Shown piece after piece: positions 1 through 7,599 of a DNA stretch of 64,000 nt. Both the position numbers and the translations under genes were made by a program. How positions within the stretch are numbered: position 1 is the first letter of the stretch; each line of letters starts with the position of its first letter. The stretch lies in assembly GCF_014126615.1 (NCBI RefSeq), contig NZ_CP059896.1:1064501-1128500 (forward strand), read 5' to 3'. The notes under the pieces were generated by a model, which saw only the letters and a program-made list of their open reading frames with translations, was not told where the DNA came from and did no database searches. Source of the stretch: Ciceribacter thiooxidans (GTDB lineage: Bacteria; Pseudomonadota; Alphaproteobacteria; Rhizobiales; Rhizobiaceae).

Positions 1-645
1 AATCTGCACGCCGGCCGCCTTGGCGACGGCGGCAAGCGTCGCCATGTCCGCCTCGTAGCGGCGGATGTCGAAGATCACCAGCACGTCGCCGGTGTTCATG
101 TTCAGCACGTGCTGCGGCCATGAGCTGGCGTTCGACGACATCAGCGTCGTCTTCGGCCGGATGACCTGCATGTGGGTAAAGAAGTATTCCGCGAGCGCAC
201 CGGTAATGCGGCCGCCGACGAAATAGACATTGCGCTTCTTGTCGGCGAGGAGCTTTGCCGCCTCGTCGAAGCTCGTCGCGTCGAGCTCGCTCAGCGTCTG
301 TCGCATGTTGTTCATCACCGCTTCGGCGAAGCGGTTGAGCACGTGGGTGCCCGGCGCGTTGGAGGCCCAGCGGTCGTGCTTGGCGATCGGGTTGGAGATC
401 GAGGCCTCGAGCTCCTGGTGCAGATGCGCCTGAAATTCCGCATAACCCTTGTAGCCGAGCTTCTGCACCATGCGCGCAACCGTCGGCGTGGAGACGCCCG
501 CGTTTTCCGCGACGGTCGTGATGCTGCCCAGGCCGGAGACGGGGTAGTTCTCGAGCAGACTCTCCGCCAGCCGCCGTTCGGCAGGGGTCAACCCCGCGAA
601 ATGGGCGTGGATTACGTCCGAGACTGTCTTTGACGTCGTGAGCAC
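1..645 (-). CDS. RpiR/MurR-family transcriptional regulator (C-terminus beyond window edge)
   Basis: The reverse strand is open from a GTG at 645 to the window edge, giving 215 codons. Residues 1-80 look like the RpiR-type helix-turn-helix: LTPAERRLAESLLENYP, then VAENAGVSTPTVARMVQKLG as the recognition helix. From about residue 110 a SIS (sugar-isomerase fold) domain begins, with KKRNVYFVGGRITGALAEY and a downstream serine-rich stretch; its end is missing. Family members sense phosphosugars or other small metabolites through the SIS domain and usually repress a neighbouring catabolic operon. The gene is divergent from the amidohydrolase/TRAP/ligase operon with about 180 bases between them, so it is the obvious candidate controller. 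The GTG is the first usable start after an in-frame stop; a GGGGA lies about a dozen bases upstream, slightly far for an SD. The ligand is unknown. Confidence 0.88.
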   Translation of the reverse strand, partial: MLTTSKTVSDVIHAHFAGLTPAERRLAESLLENYPVSGLGSITTVAENAGVSTPTVARMVQKLGYKGYAEFQAHLHQELEASISNPIAKHDRWASNAPGTHVLNRFAEAVMNNMRQTLSELDATSFDEAAKLLADKKRNVYFVGGRITGALAEYFFTHMQVIRPKTTLMSSNASSWPQHVLNMNTGDVLVIFDIRRYEADMATLAAVAKAAGVQI

Positions 646-826
646 GAGTTTTCATGTTCCCCAGTCCGGTCTTCGCCGGCTCATGGGAAATTTATCAACC
701 GTGCCCGCCACGCTGTCAATCCGCATCTTGAAGAGAAATTTTCAGAACCGGATTGACTTGCAGCAAAACGTGAAGAATTCTCTTCGGAAGGTAGAGAGGC
801 GCAAAGCCTCCGGGGAGAATTGCCGA

Positions 827-1603
827 ATGCTCTTGAGAACGGATATTCTTTCGGCCGCCGACGGGGATGCAGTCTCCGTGGAGAACGCGGCGGCGGCGGG
901 AGAGGTGTTGCTCGTCTGCGAACATGCATCGCGGACATTGCCGCAGCGAGCGGGGGATCTCGGCCTTTCCGAAGAGGCCCTGTCGAGCCATATCGCCTGG
1001 GACCCGGGCGCCCTCGACATTGCCCGCATGCTCTCGCGCTCGCTCGACGCGACGCTCGTCGCGCAGCGCTTTTCCAGGCTGGTCTACGACTGCAACCGTC
1101 CGCCGGAATCGCCCGCCGCGATGCCTGAAAAAAGCGAGATCTACGACATTCCGGGCAACCACGACCTGGACGTTGCGGAACGCTACGCCCGGACCGCTGC
1201 GCTCTACGTGCCTTTCCATGACCGGATCGCCGCCATCATCGCCGAACGGAAGGCCGCCGGCCGGCGCACGGTGCTGGTGACGGTTCACAGTTTTACGCCG
1301 GTCTATATGGGGCGCCGCCGCGAGGTGGAGGTCGGCATCCTGCACGACGAGGACAGCCGGCTTGCCGATGCGATGCTGACTGCTGCCGGACCGCAGCCGT
1401 CGTTCCGGGTCGAGCGCAACGAGCCCTATGGACCGCAGGACGGTGTCACCCATACGCTGAAACTGCACGGACTTTCTTCCGGGCTCGCGAACGTGATGAT
1501 CGAGGTCCGCAACGACCTTCTGAAGGACGAGGCCGGCAAGCAGGCCATGGCCTCATATCTCACCGGATTGTTGCAGGAGGGGCTTGGCCGAATCTCTTCC
1601 TGA
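827..1603 (+). CDS. N-formylglutamate amidohydrolase family protein
   Basis: The 258-residue protein belongs to the N-formylglutamate amidohydrolase (FGase/HutG-like) zinc hydrolase family. Visible motifs are VLLVCEHAS (residues 27-35, with the Glu-His of the metal site), WDPGALDIAR, LVYDCNRPP, TVHSFTP and NEPYGPQDGVTHT near residue 200. The ATG at 827 is chosen because a GGGGAG at 812-817 sits nine bases upstream; the open frame reaches further back but has no supporting signal. Known members cleave formate from N-formyl-L-glutamate in histidine breakdown, but no hut genes are nearby. It is the first gene of an operon with a TRAP transporter, a glutamine-synthetase-like ligase, an aldehyde dehydrogenase and an alcohol dehydrogenase. 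I therefore infer that it removes glutamate from a gamma-glutamyl intermediate or similar N-acyl compound. The family call is firm; the substrate is not. Confidence 0.85.
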   Translation: MLLRTDILSAADGDAVSVENAAAAGEVLLVCEHASRTLPQRAGDLGLSEEALSSHIAWDPGALDIARMLSRSLDATLVAQRFSRLVYDCNRPPESPAAMPEKSEIYDIPGNHDLDVAERYARTAALYVPFHDRIAAIIAERKAAGRRTVLVTVHSFTPVYMGRRREVEVGILHDEDSRLADAMLTAAGPQPSFRVERNEPYGPQDGVTHTLKLHGLSSGLANVMIEVRNDLLKDEAGKQAMASYLTGLLQEGLGRISS

Positions 1604-1656
1604 GTGATCCCTGCATTTCGAGAATTGGCATGGTTTTATAATCAAAAGGGGAACAG

Positions 1657-1740
1657 ATGCCGAAGGGAATGAAGCAAGGGGATGCCGCGGATACCGTTCC
1701 GGCGATCACCCTGACGGATGGCGGAGGCTTTCATGCCTGA
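1657..1740 (+). CDS. possible 27-residue leader peptide overlapping the TRAP small-permease start
   Basis: An ATG at 1657 follows a strong SD (AAGGGGA, 1646-1652) at four bases and opens 27 codons (MPKGMKQGDAAD...GGGFHA) ending in TGA at 1738-1740. The last eight bases overlap the chosen start (1733) of the DctQ-type permease. No family is recognised, and the peptide has no signal or membrane segment. It could couple translation of the permease to ribosomes passing the leader, or it could be fortuitous. The strong SD and the tight overlap are the only evidence. Confidence 0.35.
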   Translation: MPKGMKQGDAADTVPAITLTDGGGFHA

Positions 1741-2242
1741 GGCGATCCGGACCTATGTACGCGTCGTGGACGGATTCAACCGCCGTGTCGGGCGGGTCGT
1801 CATGTACGGCATATTCGTCATGATGGGCATCATGCTCTATTCGGTGGCGTCGAAATCCATGCGGCTGCCGGCCAACTGGACGCTGGAAACGGCCCAGTTC
1901 GTCATGGCAGGCTACTATCTTCTCGGCGGTGCCTATTCGCTTCAGCTCGACAGTCACGTGCGCATGGACCTCATCTACGGCAAATGGTCTCCGAGGACCA
2001 AGGCCGCGGTCGACGTCATCACCATCCTCATGCTCTTCGTCTACCTGTTCTTCCTGCTTTACGGCGGCGTGTCGAGCACGGCCTACGCCCTGAAGTTCAG
2101 TGAGACGAGCTACTCCTCCTGGTCGCCCTACATGGCGCCGATCAAGATCGTCATGGTCGTCGGCATCGTGCTCACCTTCCTGCAGGCGACGTCGATTTTC
2201 CTGAAGGACCTGGCCGTTGCAATCGGGAGACCGATCGCATGA
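1733..2242 (+). CDS. TRAP transporter small permease subunit (DctQ family)
   Basis: This 169-residue membrane protein has four predicted transmembrane segments, the usual size and topology of the DctQ/Q subunit of tripartite ATP-independent periplasmic (TRAP) transporters. The segment around residues 45-75 (NWTLETAQFVMAGYYLLGG...HVRMDLIYG) is typical of the family. The Q subunit forms an inner-membrane complex with the large permease and is needed for sodium-driven uptake of ligand delivered by the binding protein. The start at 1733 is preferred over 1718 because GGAGG lies at 1723-1727. The stop overlaps the next start as ATGA, so translation of the two permease subunits is coupled. Confidence 0.9.
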   Translation: MPEAIRTYVRVVDGFNRRVGRVVMYGIFVMMGIMLYSVASKSMRLPANWTLETAQFVMAGYYLLGGAYSLQLDSHVRMDLIYGKWSPRTKAAVDVITILMLFVYLFFLLYGGVSSTAYALKFSETSYSSWSPYMAPIKIVMVVGIVLTFLQATSIFLKDLAVAIGRPIA

Positions 2243-3564
2243 GCTACGAGATGATCGCCCTCCTGATGTTCACCTCGATGATGCTGTCGATGCTGACCGG
2301 ACAGCGCATCTTCGCTGCGATCGGTTTCGTCGGCGTCGTCGCCGCGGCTTTCCTCTGGGGCAATGGCGGGTTCGAGCTCGGCTTTTCGGCCAGCATGAAG
2401 CTGATGAAGTGGTATGCGCTGCTGACGCTGCCGATGTTCATCTTCATGGGCTACATGCTGTCGGAATCCGGTATCGCCGAAGACCTCTACCGGGCCTTCC
2501 ACGTCTGGTTCGGTGGCTTGCGTGGCGGTCTGGCGCTCGGCACGATCGGTCTGATGGTCGTGATCTCGGCGATGAACGGGCTTTCCGTCGCCGGCATGGC
2601 GATCGGTGCCACCATCGCGCTGCCGGAACTGCTTCGCCGCGGCTACGACAAGATCATGGTCTCGGGCGTCGTGCAGGCCGGCAGCTCGCTCGGCATCCTC
2701 GTTCCGCCGAGTGTGGTCATGGTGCTTTACGGCATGATCGCGCGCCAGCCGGTCGGCCAGCTCTGGCTCGCGGGCGTCTTTCCCGGCCTGCTGCTCGCGG
2801 TGTTGTTTGCCGTCTACGTGGTGATCCGATGCTGGATCAATCCCGCTCTCGGGCCCGCGCTTCCGAAAGAAGAGCGCGACATGCCGATGATCGAGAAGCT
2901 GAAGCTGCTGCAGGCCGGCATTCTCCCCTTCCTCATCTTCTTTCTGATGATGGGACTGTTCGTGCTCGGCGTCACCAGCCTTGTCGAGAGCTCGGCGGTC
3001 GGTGCGCTCGGCGCCCTGCTCGCGACCTGGATCAAGGGGCGGCTGACATGGACGCTGTGGAACCGCGTTCTCGAACAGACGCTCGGCATCTCGTGCATGT
3101 TCATGTGGATCATCCTTGCCGCACTCTGCTTCGGCGCGGTGTTCGACGGGCTCGGCGCGGTCAAGGCACTGGAAAAGCTGCTGGTCGGCGACCTGGGCCT
3201 GTCTCCGTGGCAGATCCTCATCCTGATGCAGGTGTCGTTCCTGATCATGGGCGCCTTCCTCGACGATACGGCCATGCTGGTGATCGTCGCGCCGCTCTAC
3301 ATCCCGCTCGTCGGCAAGCTCGGCTTCGACCTGATCTGGTACGGCGTGCTCTACACGATCACCTGCCAGATCGCCTACATGACCCCGCCCTTCGGGTACA
3401 ACCTGTTCCTGATGCGGGCGATGGCGCCGCCGGAAATCTCGCTGCTCGACATCTACCGTTCGATCATCCCCTTCGTCCTCATCATGATGCTCGGCATGAT
3501 CATCATCATGGCGTTCCCGGAGATCGCCCTGTGGTTGCCCCAGCACGTCTACGTCAGGGGATAG
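2239..3564 (+). CDS. TRAP transporter large permease subunit (DctM family)
   Basis: The 441-residue polytopic protein matches the DctM/M subunit, the sodium-coupled transport channel of TRAP systems, with about a dozen hydrophobic segments. Family hallmarks include LPMFIFMGYMLSESGIAEDLY near residue 70, the conserved GSSLGILVPPSVVMVLYG loop near residue 150, and MGAFLDDTAMLVIVAPLYIP with TPPFGYNLFLMRA in the C-terminal half. Its length is normal. It overlaps the small permease by four bases. It is separated from the binding-protein gene by about 110 bases that hold two strong hairpins. Confidence 0.93.
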   Translation: MSYEMIALLMFTSMMLSMLTGQRIFAAIGFVGVVAAAFLWGNGGFELGFSASMKLMKWYALLTLPMFIFMGYMLSESGIAEDLYRAFHVWFGGLRGGLALGTIGLMVVISAMNGLSVAGMAIGATIALPELLRRGYDKIMVSGVVQAGSSLGILVPPSVVMVLYGMIARQPVGQLWLAGVFPGLLLAVLFAVYVVIRCWINPALGPALPKEERDMPMIEKLKLLQAGILPFLIFFLMMGLFVLGVTSLVESSAVGALGALLATWIKGRLTWTLWNRVLEQTLGISCMFMWIILAALCFGAVFDGLGAVKALEKLLVGDLGLSPWQILILMQVSFLIMGAFLDDTAMLVIVAPLYIPLVGKLGFDLIWYGVLYTITCQIAYMTPPFGYNLFLMRAMAPPEISLLDIYRSIIPFVLIMMLGMIIIMAFPEIALWLPQHVYVRG

Positions 3565-3625
3565 AGCGGGCAGGAGCGCCCGCTGGGCGGGCAATGCGCT
3601 TGTGTTTCCCGCGGCTTGCCGCGGG
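3565..3625 (+). promoter_or_regulatory. two tandem intercistronic hairpins between TRAP permease and binding-protein genes
   Basis: Two perfect inverted repeats lie just after the permease stop. The first is AGCGGGC/GCCCGCT (3565-3571 with 3578-3584, six-base loop). The second is CCCGCGGC/GCCGCGGG (3608-3615 with 3618-3625, two-base loop). Neither is followed by a T-run, so they are unlikely to be intrinsic terminators. I infer a role in mRNA stability or segmental decay, which is common next to binding-protein genes. Confidence 0.55.
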
Positions 3626-3673
3626 GATCATCCGAAAGAAGAAGTGAAAAACAAAGCAGAGAGGGAATAGGAC

Positions 3674-4720
3674 ATGACGAACAGAAGAAGTTTTCTGAAG
3701 AATGCCGGCCTCGCCGCCGCGGCCGCTCCGGCGGTGCTGGCCGCTCCGAACGTCAAGGCACAGGACAAGAAGATCACCTGGCGCCTGCAGACCTATGCCG
3801 GTGCGGCGCTTGCCGAAGAAGTGGTGCGTCCGTGCGTCGACGCCTTCAACAAGGCCGCCAACGGCCAGATGGTGATCGAACTCTATACCGCCGACCAGCT
3901 GGTGCCGACGGGCGAACTGTTCCGCGCCATGCAGGCCGGCACGATCGATGCCGTGCAGTCGGACGACGACTCGATGAACTCGCCGGTCGACATCAAGGTG
4001 TTCGGTGGGTACTTCCCCTTCGCCTCGCGCTTCAGCCTCGACGTGCCGACGCTGTTCCACAAGTACGGTCTCGCCGACATCTGGGACGAGGCCTATGGCG
4101 AGGTCGGTGTGAAGTGGCTTTCGGCCGGCGCATGGGATCCGTGCAACTTCTCGACCAACAAGCCGATCAAGTCGCTTGCCGACCTGCAGGGCCTGCGCGT
4201 CTTCACCTTCCCGACGGCTGGCAAGTTCCTCGAGCAGTTCGGTGTGATCCCGGTCACGATCCCTTACGAGGACACCCCGGTCGCCATGCAGACCGGCGAA
4301 ATCGACGCCGTCGCCTGGTCGGGCATCACCGAAGTGACGACCGTCGGCTGGGACAGCGTGGTCAAGTACTTCCTGACCAACAACATTTCGGGCGGCTGGT
4401 GCGGATCCTTCTTCGCCAATGCCGACCGCTGGAAGGAAGTACCCGAACACCTGCAGCAGCTGTGGCGCGTCTGCATGGACAGCTCGCACTACCGTCGCCT
4501 GCACTGGTATTGGGGCGGCGAGGCGGCCCTGCGCGCCGGCGGCAGCAAGCTCGAACTCACCTCGATCCCGGATGCCGAATGGAAGACGGTCGAGGAGAAG
4601 GCCTTCGCCTTCTGGGACGAGATCGCTGCGCAGAGCGAGCGCAATGCCAAGGTGGTCAAGATCCTCAAGGACTACCAGGCCGTCATGGAGAAGGCCGGTC
4701 AGCCCTACCGGAACGGCTGA
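3674..4720 (+). CDS. TRAP transporter substrate-binding protein (DctP family), Tat-exported
   Basis: The 348-residue periplasmic receptor captures the substrate and presents it to the membrane subunits. The N-terminus MTNRRSFLKNAGLAAAAAPA has the twin-arginine export motif RRSFLK followed by a hydrophobic stretch and an Ala-X-Ala-like site near residue 30 (NVKAQ). The mature part shows DctP-family features: ELYTADQLVPTGELFRAMQAGTID (about 65-90), ADLQGLRVFTFPTAG (about 170-185, which includes the conserved carboxylate-binding arginine region) and TGEIDAVAWSG. DctP receptors usually bind organic acids, so the ligand probably carries a carboxylate or sulfonate. The start is supported by GAGGGA upstream. 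Hairpins flank the gene on both sides, which may raise its expression relative to the permeases. Confidence 0.92.
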   Translation: MTNRRSFLKNAGLAAAAAPAVLAAPNVKAQDKKITWRLQTYAGAALAEEVVRPCVDAFNKAANGQMVIELYTADQLVPTGELFRAMQAGTIDAVQSDDDSMNSPVDIKVFGGYFPFASRFSLDVPTLFHKYGLADIWDEAYGEVGVKWLSAGAWDPCNFSTNKPIKSLADLQGLRVFTFPTAGKFLEQFGVIPVTIPYEDTPVAMQTGEIDAVAWSGITEVTTVGWDSVVKYFLTNNISGGWCGSFFANADRWKEVPEHLQQLWRVCMDSSHYRRLHWYWGGEAALRAGGSKLELTSIPDAEWKTVEEKAFAFWDEIAAQSERNAKVVKILKDYQAVMEKAGQPYRNG

Positions 4721-4735
4721 TCGCCGCATGAAACC

Positions 4736-4764
4736 CCGTCCGGGGCGCTGCGCGTCCCGGACGG
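4736..4764 (+). promoter_or_regulatory. intercistronic hairpin after the TRAP binding-protein gene
   Basis: A perfect nine-base stem, CCGTCCGGG (4736-4744) and CCCGGACGG (4756-4764), encloses an 11-base loop. It lies 16 bases after the binding-protein stop and is followed by TTCCCC rather than a T-run. It is probably an mRNA 3'-end stabiliser or a partial attenuator between the transporter and enzyme halves of the operon. Confidence 0.55.
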
Positions 4765-4818
4765 TTCCCCGACGAGAATTCCCCCCAAGGAACGAAACAC
4801 GCCTGTCAGGAAACACCG

Positions 4819-6189
4819 ATGTCTGCACAGTACACTTTTGACGATCTGAAGATGGATGTGGCCGAGGGCCGCATCGACACCGTTCTCGCCGTGCTGGTGG
4901 ACATGCAGGGCCGGCTGATGGGCAAGCGTTTCCAGGCCGAATTCTTCGTGGAGAGCGCCTACAAGGAAACCCACAGCTGCAACTACCTGCTTGCGACCGA
5001 CATGGAGATGGAGACGGTCTCCGGCTACCAGGCGACGAGCTGGGAAAAAGGCTATGGCGACTACACGATGAAGCCGGACCTTTCGACGCTGCGCAAGACG
5101 CCCTGGCTCGAAGGCACGGCGCTCGTCATCTGCGACGTCCTCGACCACCACAGCCACGCCGACGTGCCGCATTCGCCGCGTGCGGTCCTCAAGAAGCAGA
5201 TCAAGCGTCTCGAAGACATGGGCATGAAGGCCTTCATGGCGACCGAACTGGAATTCTTCCTGTTCGACCAGACCTATGACGATGCGCGCATGTCCGGCTA
5301 CCGCGACCTCCAGCTCGGCTCGGGCTACAACGAGGACTACCACATCTTCCAGACGACCAAGGAAGAAGACGTCATGCGCGCGATCCGCAAGGGTCTGCAG
5401 GGCGCGGGCATTCCGGTCGAGAACACCAAGGGCGAGGCGTCCGCCGGCCAGGGCGAGGTCAACGTCCGCTATGCCGACGCGCTGACCATGGCCGACCGGC
5501 ATGCGATCATCAAGAACGCCTGCAAGGAGATCGCCTGGTCGCGCGGCAAGGCGATCACCTTCCTCGCCAAGTGGAACTACAATTCCGCCGGCTCGTCATC
5601 GCACATCCACCAGTCGCTGTGGAGCGCCGACGGCAAGACGCCGCTGTTCTTCGACGAGAACGGCGAGCACGGCATGTCAACGACGATGAAGCACTACATG
5701 GCCGGTCTCCTCGCCCATGCGAGCGAGATCACCTATTTCCTGGCGCCCTACATCAATTCCTACAAGCGCTTCATGGCCGGCACCTTTGCGCCGACCAAGG
5801 CGATCTGGTCGAAGGACAACCGCACCGCCGGCTACCGGCTCTGCGGCGAGGAGACCAAGGGCATCCGCGTCGAGTGCCGCGTCGGCGGCTCCGACCTCAA
5901 CCCCTATCTCGCCATGGCCGCGCTGATTGCCGCAGGCATCGACGGCATCGAGAAGAAGCTTGAACTGGAGCCGGCCTTCGTGGGAGACGCTTACGGAGCC
6001 CGCGAGGTTCGCGAGATTCCCCGTACGCTGCGTGCGGCGGCGGAATCGCTGCGCAATTCCGCCATGCTCCGGGCGGCGCTCGGCGACGACGTCGTGGACC
6101 ACTATGTCCGCGCGGCCGAATGGGAACAGGAAGAATACGACCGCCGCATCACCGATTGGGAAGTGGCGCGCGGTTTCGAGAGAGCTTGA
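4819..6189 (+). CDS. glutamine-synthetase-like gamma-glutamyl-amine ligase
   Basis: The 456-residue protein has the type I glutamine synthetase fold. The beta-grasp domain is residues 1-110. The catalytic domain shows ATELEFFLF near residue 140 (metal-binding Glu), SAGSSSHIHQSLW near 258 (the H-I-H ATP/metal loop), FAPTKAIWSKDNRTAGYRL near 320 and VECRVGGSDLNPYLAMAAL near 350. The substrate loops differ from housekeeping GlnA and resemble the PuuA/GlnT-like group, which attaches L-glutamate through its gamma-carboxyl to an amine using ATP. AGGAA sits six bases before the ATG. Its operon partners are an aldehyde dehydrogenase and an alcohol dehydrogenase, as in gamma-glutamylated amine catabolism. 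I infer that it protects the imported amine before oxidation. The amine cannot be read from the sequence. Confidence 0.87.
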   Translation: MSAQYTFDDLKMDVAEGRIDTVLAVLVDMQGRLMGKRFQAEFFVESAYKETHSCNYLLATDMEMETVSGYQATSWEKGYGDYTMKPDLSTLRKTPWLEGTALVICDVLDHHSHADVPHSPRAVLKKQIKRLEDMGMKAFMATELEFFLFDQTYDDARMSGYRDLQLGSGYNEDYHIFQTTKEEDVMRAIRKGLQGAGIPVENTKGEASAGQGEVNVRYADALTMADRHAIIKNACKEIAWSRGKAITFLAKWNYNSAGSSSHIHQSLWSADGKTPLFFDENGEHGMSTTMKHYMAGLLAHASEITYFLAPYINSYKRFMAGTFAPTKAIWSKDNRTAGYRLCGEETKGIRVECRVGGSDLNPYLAMAALIAAGIDGIEKKLELEPAFVGDAYGAREVREIPRTLRAAAESLRNSAMLRAALGDDVVDHYVRAAEWEQEEYDRRITDWEVARGFERA

Positions 6190-6213
6190 ACCACACAGAC
6201 AGGAATTAAGATC

Positions 6214-7599
6214 ATGACAATGATCCAATGTATCTCGCCGATCGACGGATCGGTCTATGCCGAGCGCCAGGCGATGCCGCTCGATGCGGCGAAGGACGCC
6301 GTCCAGCGTGCGCGCAAGGCGCAGAAGGCCTGGGCGCGTCGCCCGCTCGAAGAGCGGGTGCAGCTCGTGCTGAAGGGGGTCGCCCGCCTCAACGAAATGT
6401 CCGACGAAGTGGTGCCGGAACTCGCCCACATGATGGGCCGGCCGATCCGCTACGGCGGCGAATACAAGGGCTTCAACGAGCGCTCGAACTACGTCGCCTC
6501 GATCGCGGCGGATGCGCTCGCGCCGCTGGTGATCGAGGACAGCGCCACCTTCGAGCGCCGCATCGAGCGCGAGCCGCACGGCGTCGTGCTCGTCATTGCG
6601 CCGTGGAACTATCCCTACATGACGGCGATCAACACGGTGGCGCCGGCGCTGATGGCCGGCAACACGGTCGTCATCAAGCATGCCACCCAGACGCTGCTCG
6701 TCGGCGAGCGCATGGTGCGCGCCTTCGTCGAGGCCGGCGTTCCGGAAGACGTCTTCATCAACCTCTTTCTCGACCACGCCACCACCACGGCGCTGATTGC
6801 CACCGGCAGCTTCGACTTCATCAACTTCACCGGCTCCGTCGAGGGCGGACGGTCGATCGAGCGGGCGGCCGCCGGCACCTTCGCCGGCCTCGGGCTGGAA
6901 CTCGGCGGCAAGGACCCCGGCTATGTGATGGAGGACGCCGATCTCGACGCCGCCGTCGACACGCTGATGGACGGCGCCACCTACAATTCCGGCCAGTGCT
7001 GCTGCGGCATCGAGCGTATCTACGTGCACGAGAGCCTCTATGACGCCTTCGTCGAGAAGTCGGTCGCCTGGGTCTCCAACTACAAGCTCGGCAACCCGCT
7101 CGATCCGGAAACCACGCTCGGGCCGATGGCGCACCGGCGCTTTGCCGCCCATGTGCGCGAGCAGATCGCCGCTGCCGTCGCCAAGGGTGCCAAGGCGCTG
7201 GTCGATCCGAAACTCTTCCCTGAGGACGACGGCCACGCCTATCTGATGCCGCAGATCCTCGTGAACGTCGATCACTCGATGTCGTTCATGAAGGATGAGA
7301 CCTTCGGCCCGGCCGTCGGCATCATGAAGGTGAAGAGCGACGCCGAAGCGATCGAGCTGATGAACGACAGCCCCTACGGCCTCACCGCCTCGCTCTGGAC
7401 GCAGGACCCGACGCGCGCCGCCCATATCGGCCGCGAGATCGAGACCGGTACCGTCTTCATGAACCGCGCCGACTATCTCGACCCGGCGCTCTGCTGGACC
7501 GGCTGCAAGGAAACCGGCCGCGGCGGATCGCTGTCGGTCATCGGCTTCCAGAACCTCACCCGTCCGAAATCCTACCACCTCAAGAAGGTCACGAAATGA
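6214..7599 (+). CDS. NAD(P)-dependent aldehyde dehydrogenase
   Basis: This 461-residue enzyme is an aldehyde dehydrogenase-superfamily member that oxidises an aldehyde to a carboxylate. Visible signatures are VLVIAPWNYPYMTAIN near residue 130 (cofactor domain), FTGSVEGGRSIERAA near 205, LELGGKDPGYVMEDAD near 228 with the catalytic Glu, NSGQCCCGIERIYVH near 258 with the nucleophilic Cys in a Cys triplet, and DETFGPAVGIM near 363. The length is slightly below the usual 480-500. It lies 24 bases after the ligase gene and overlaps the alcohol dehydrogenase by ATGA. By position it should act on the aldehyde made by that dehydrogenase, probably as a gamma-glutamyl conjugate. Confidence 0.92.
   Translation: MTMIQCISPIDGSVYAERQAMPLDAAKDAVQRARKAQKAWARRPLEERVQLVLKGVARLNEMSDEVVPELAHMMGRPIRYGGEYKGFNERSNYVASIAADALAPLVIEDSATFERRIEREPHGVVLVIAPWNYPYMTAINTVAPALMAGNTVVIKHATQTLLVGERMVRAFVEAGVPEDVFINLFLDHATTTALIATGSFDFINFTGSVEGGRSIERAAAGTFAGLGLELGGKDPGYVMEDADLDAAVDTLMDGATYNSGQCCCGIERIYVHESLYDAFVEKSVAWVSNYKLGNPLDPETTLGPMAHRRFAAHVREQIAAAVAKGAKALVDPKLFPEDDGHAYLMPQILVNVDHSMSFMKDETFGPAVGIMKVKSDAEAIELMNDSPYGLTASLWTQDPTRAAHIGREIETGTVFMNRADYLDPALCWTGCKETGRGGSLSVIGFQNLTRPKSYHLKKVTK

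Noticed and set aside
172..633. forward 153-codon frame at the left edge
   Set aside because: The reverse strand carries a clear RpiR-type regulator across it.
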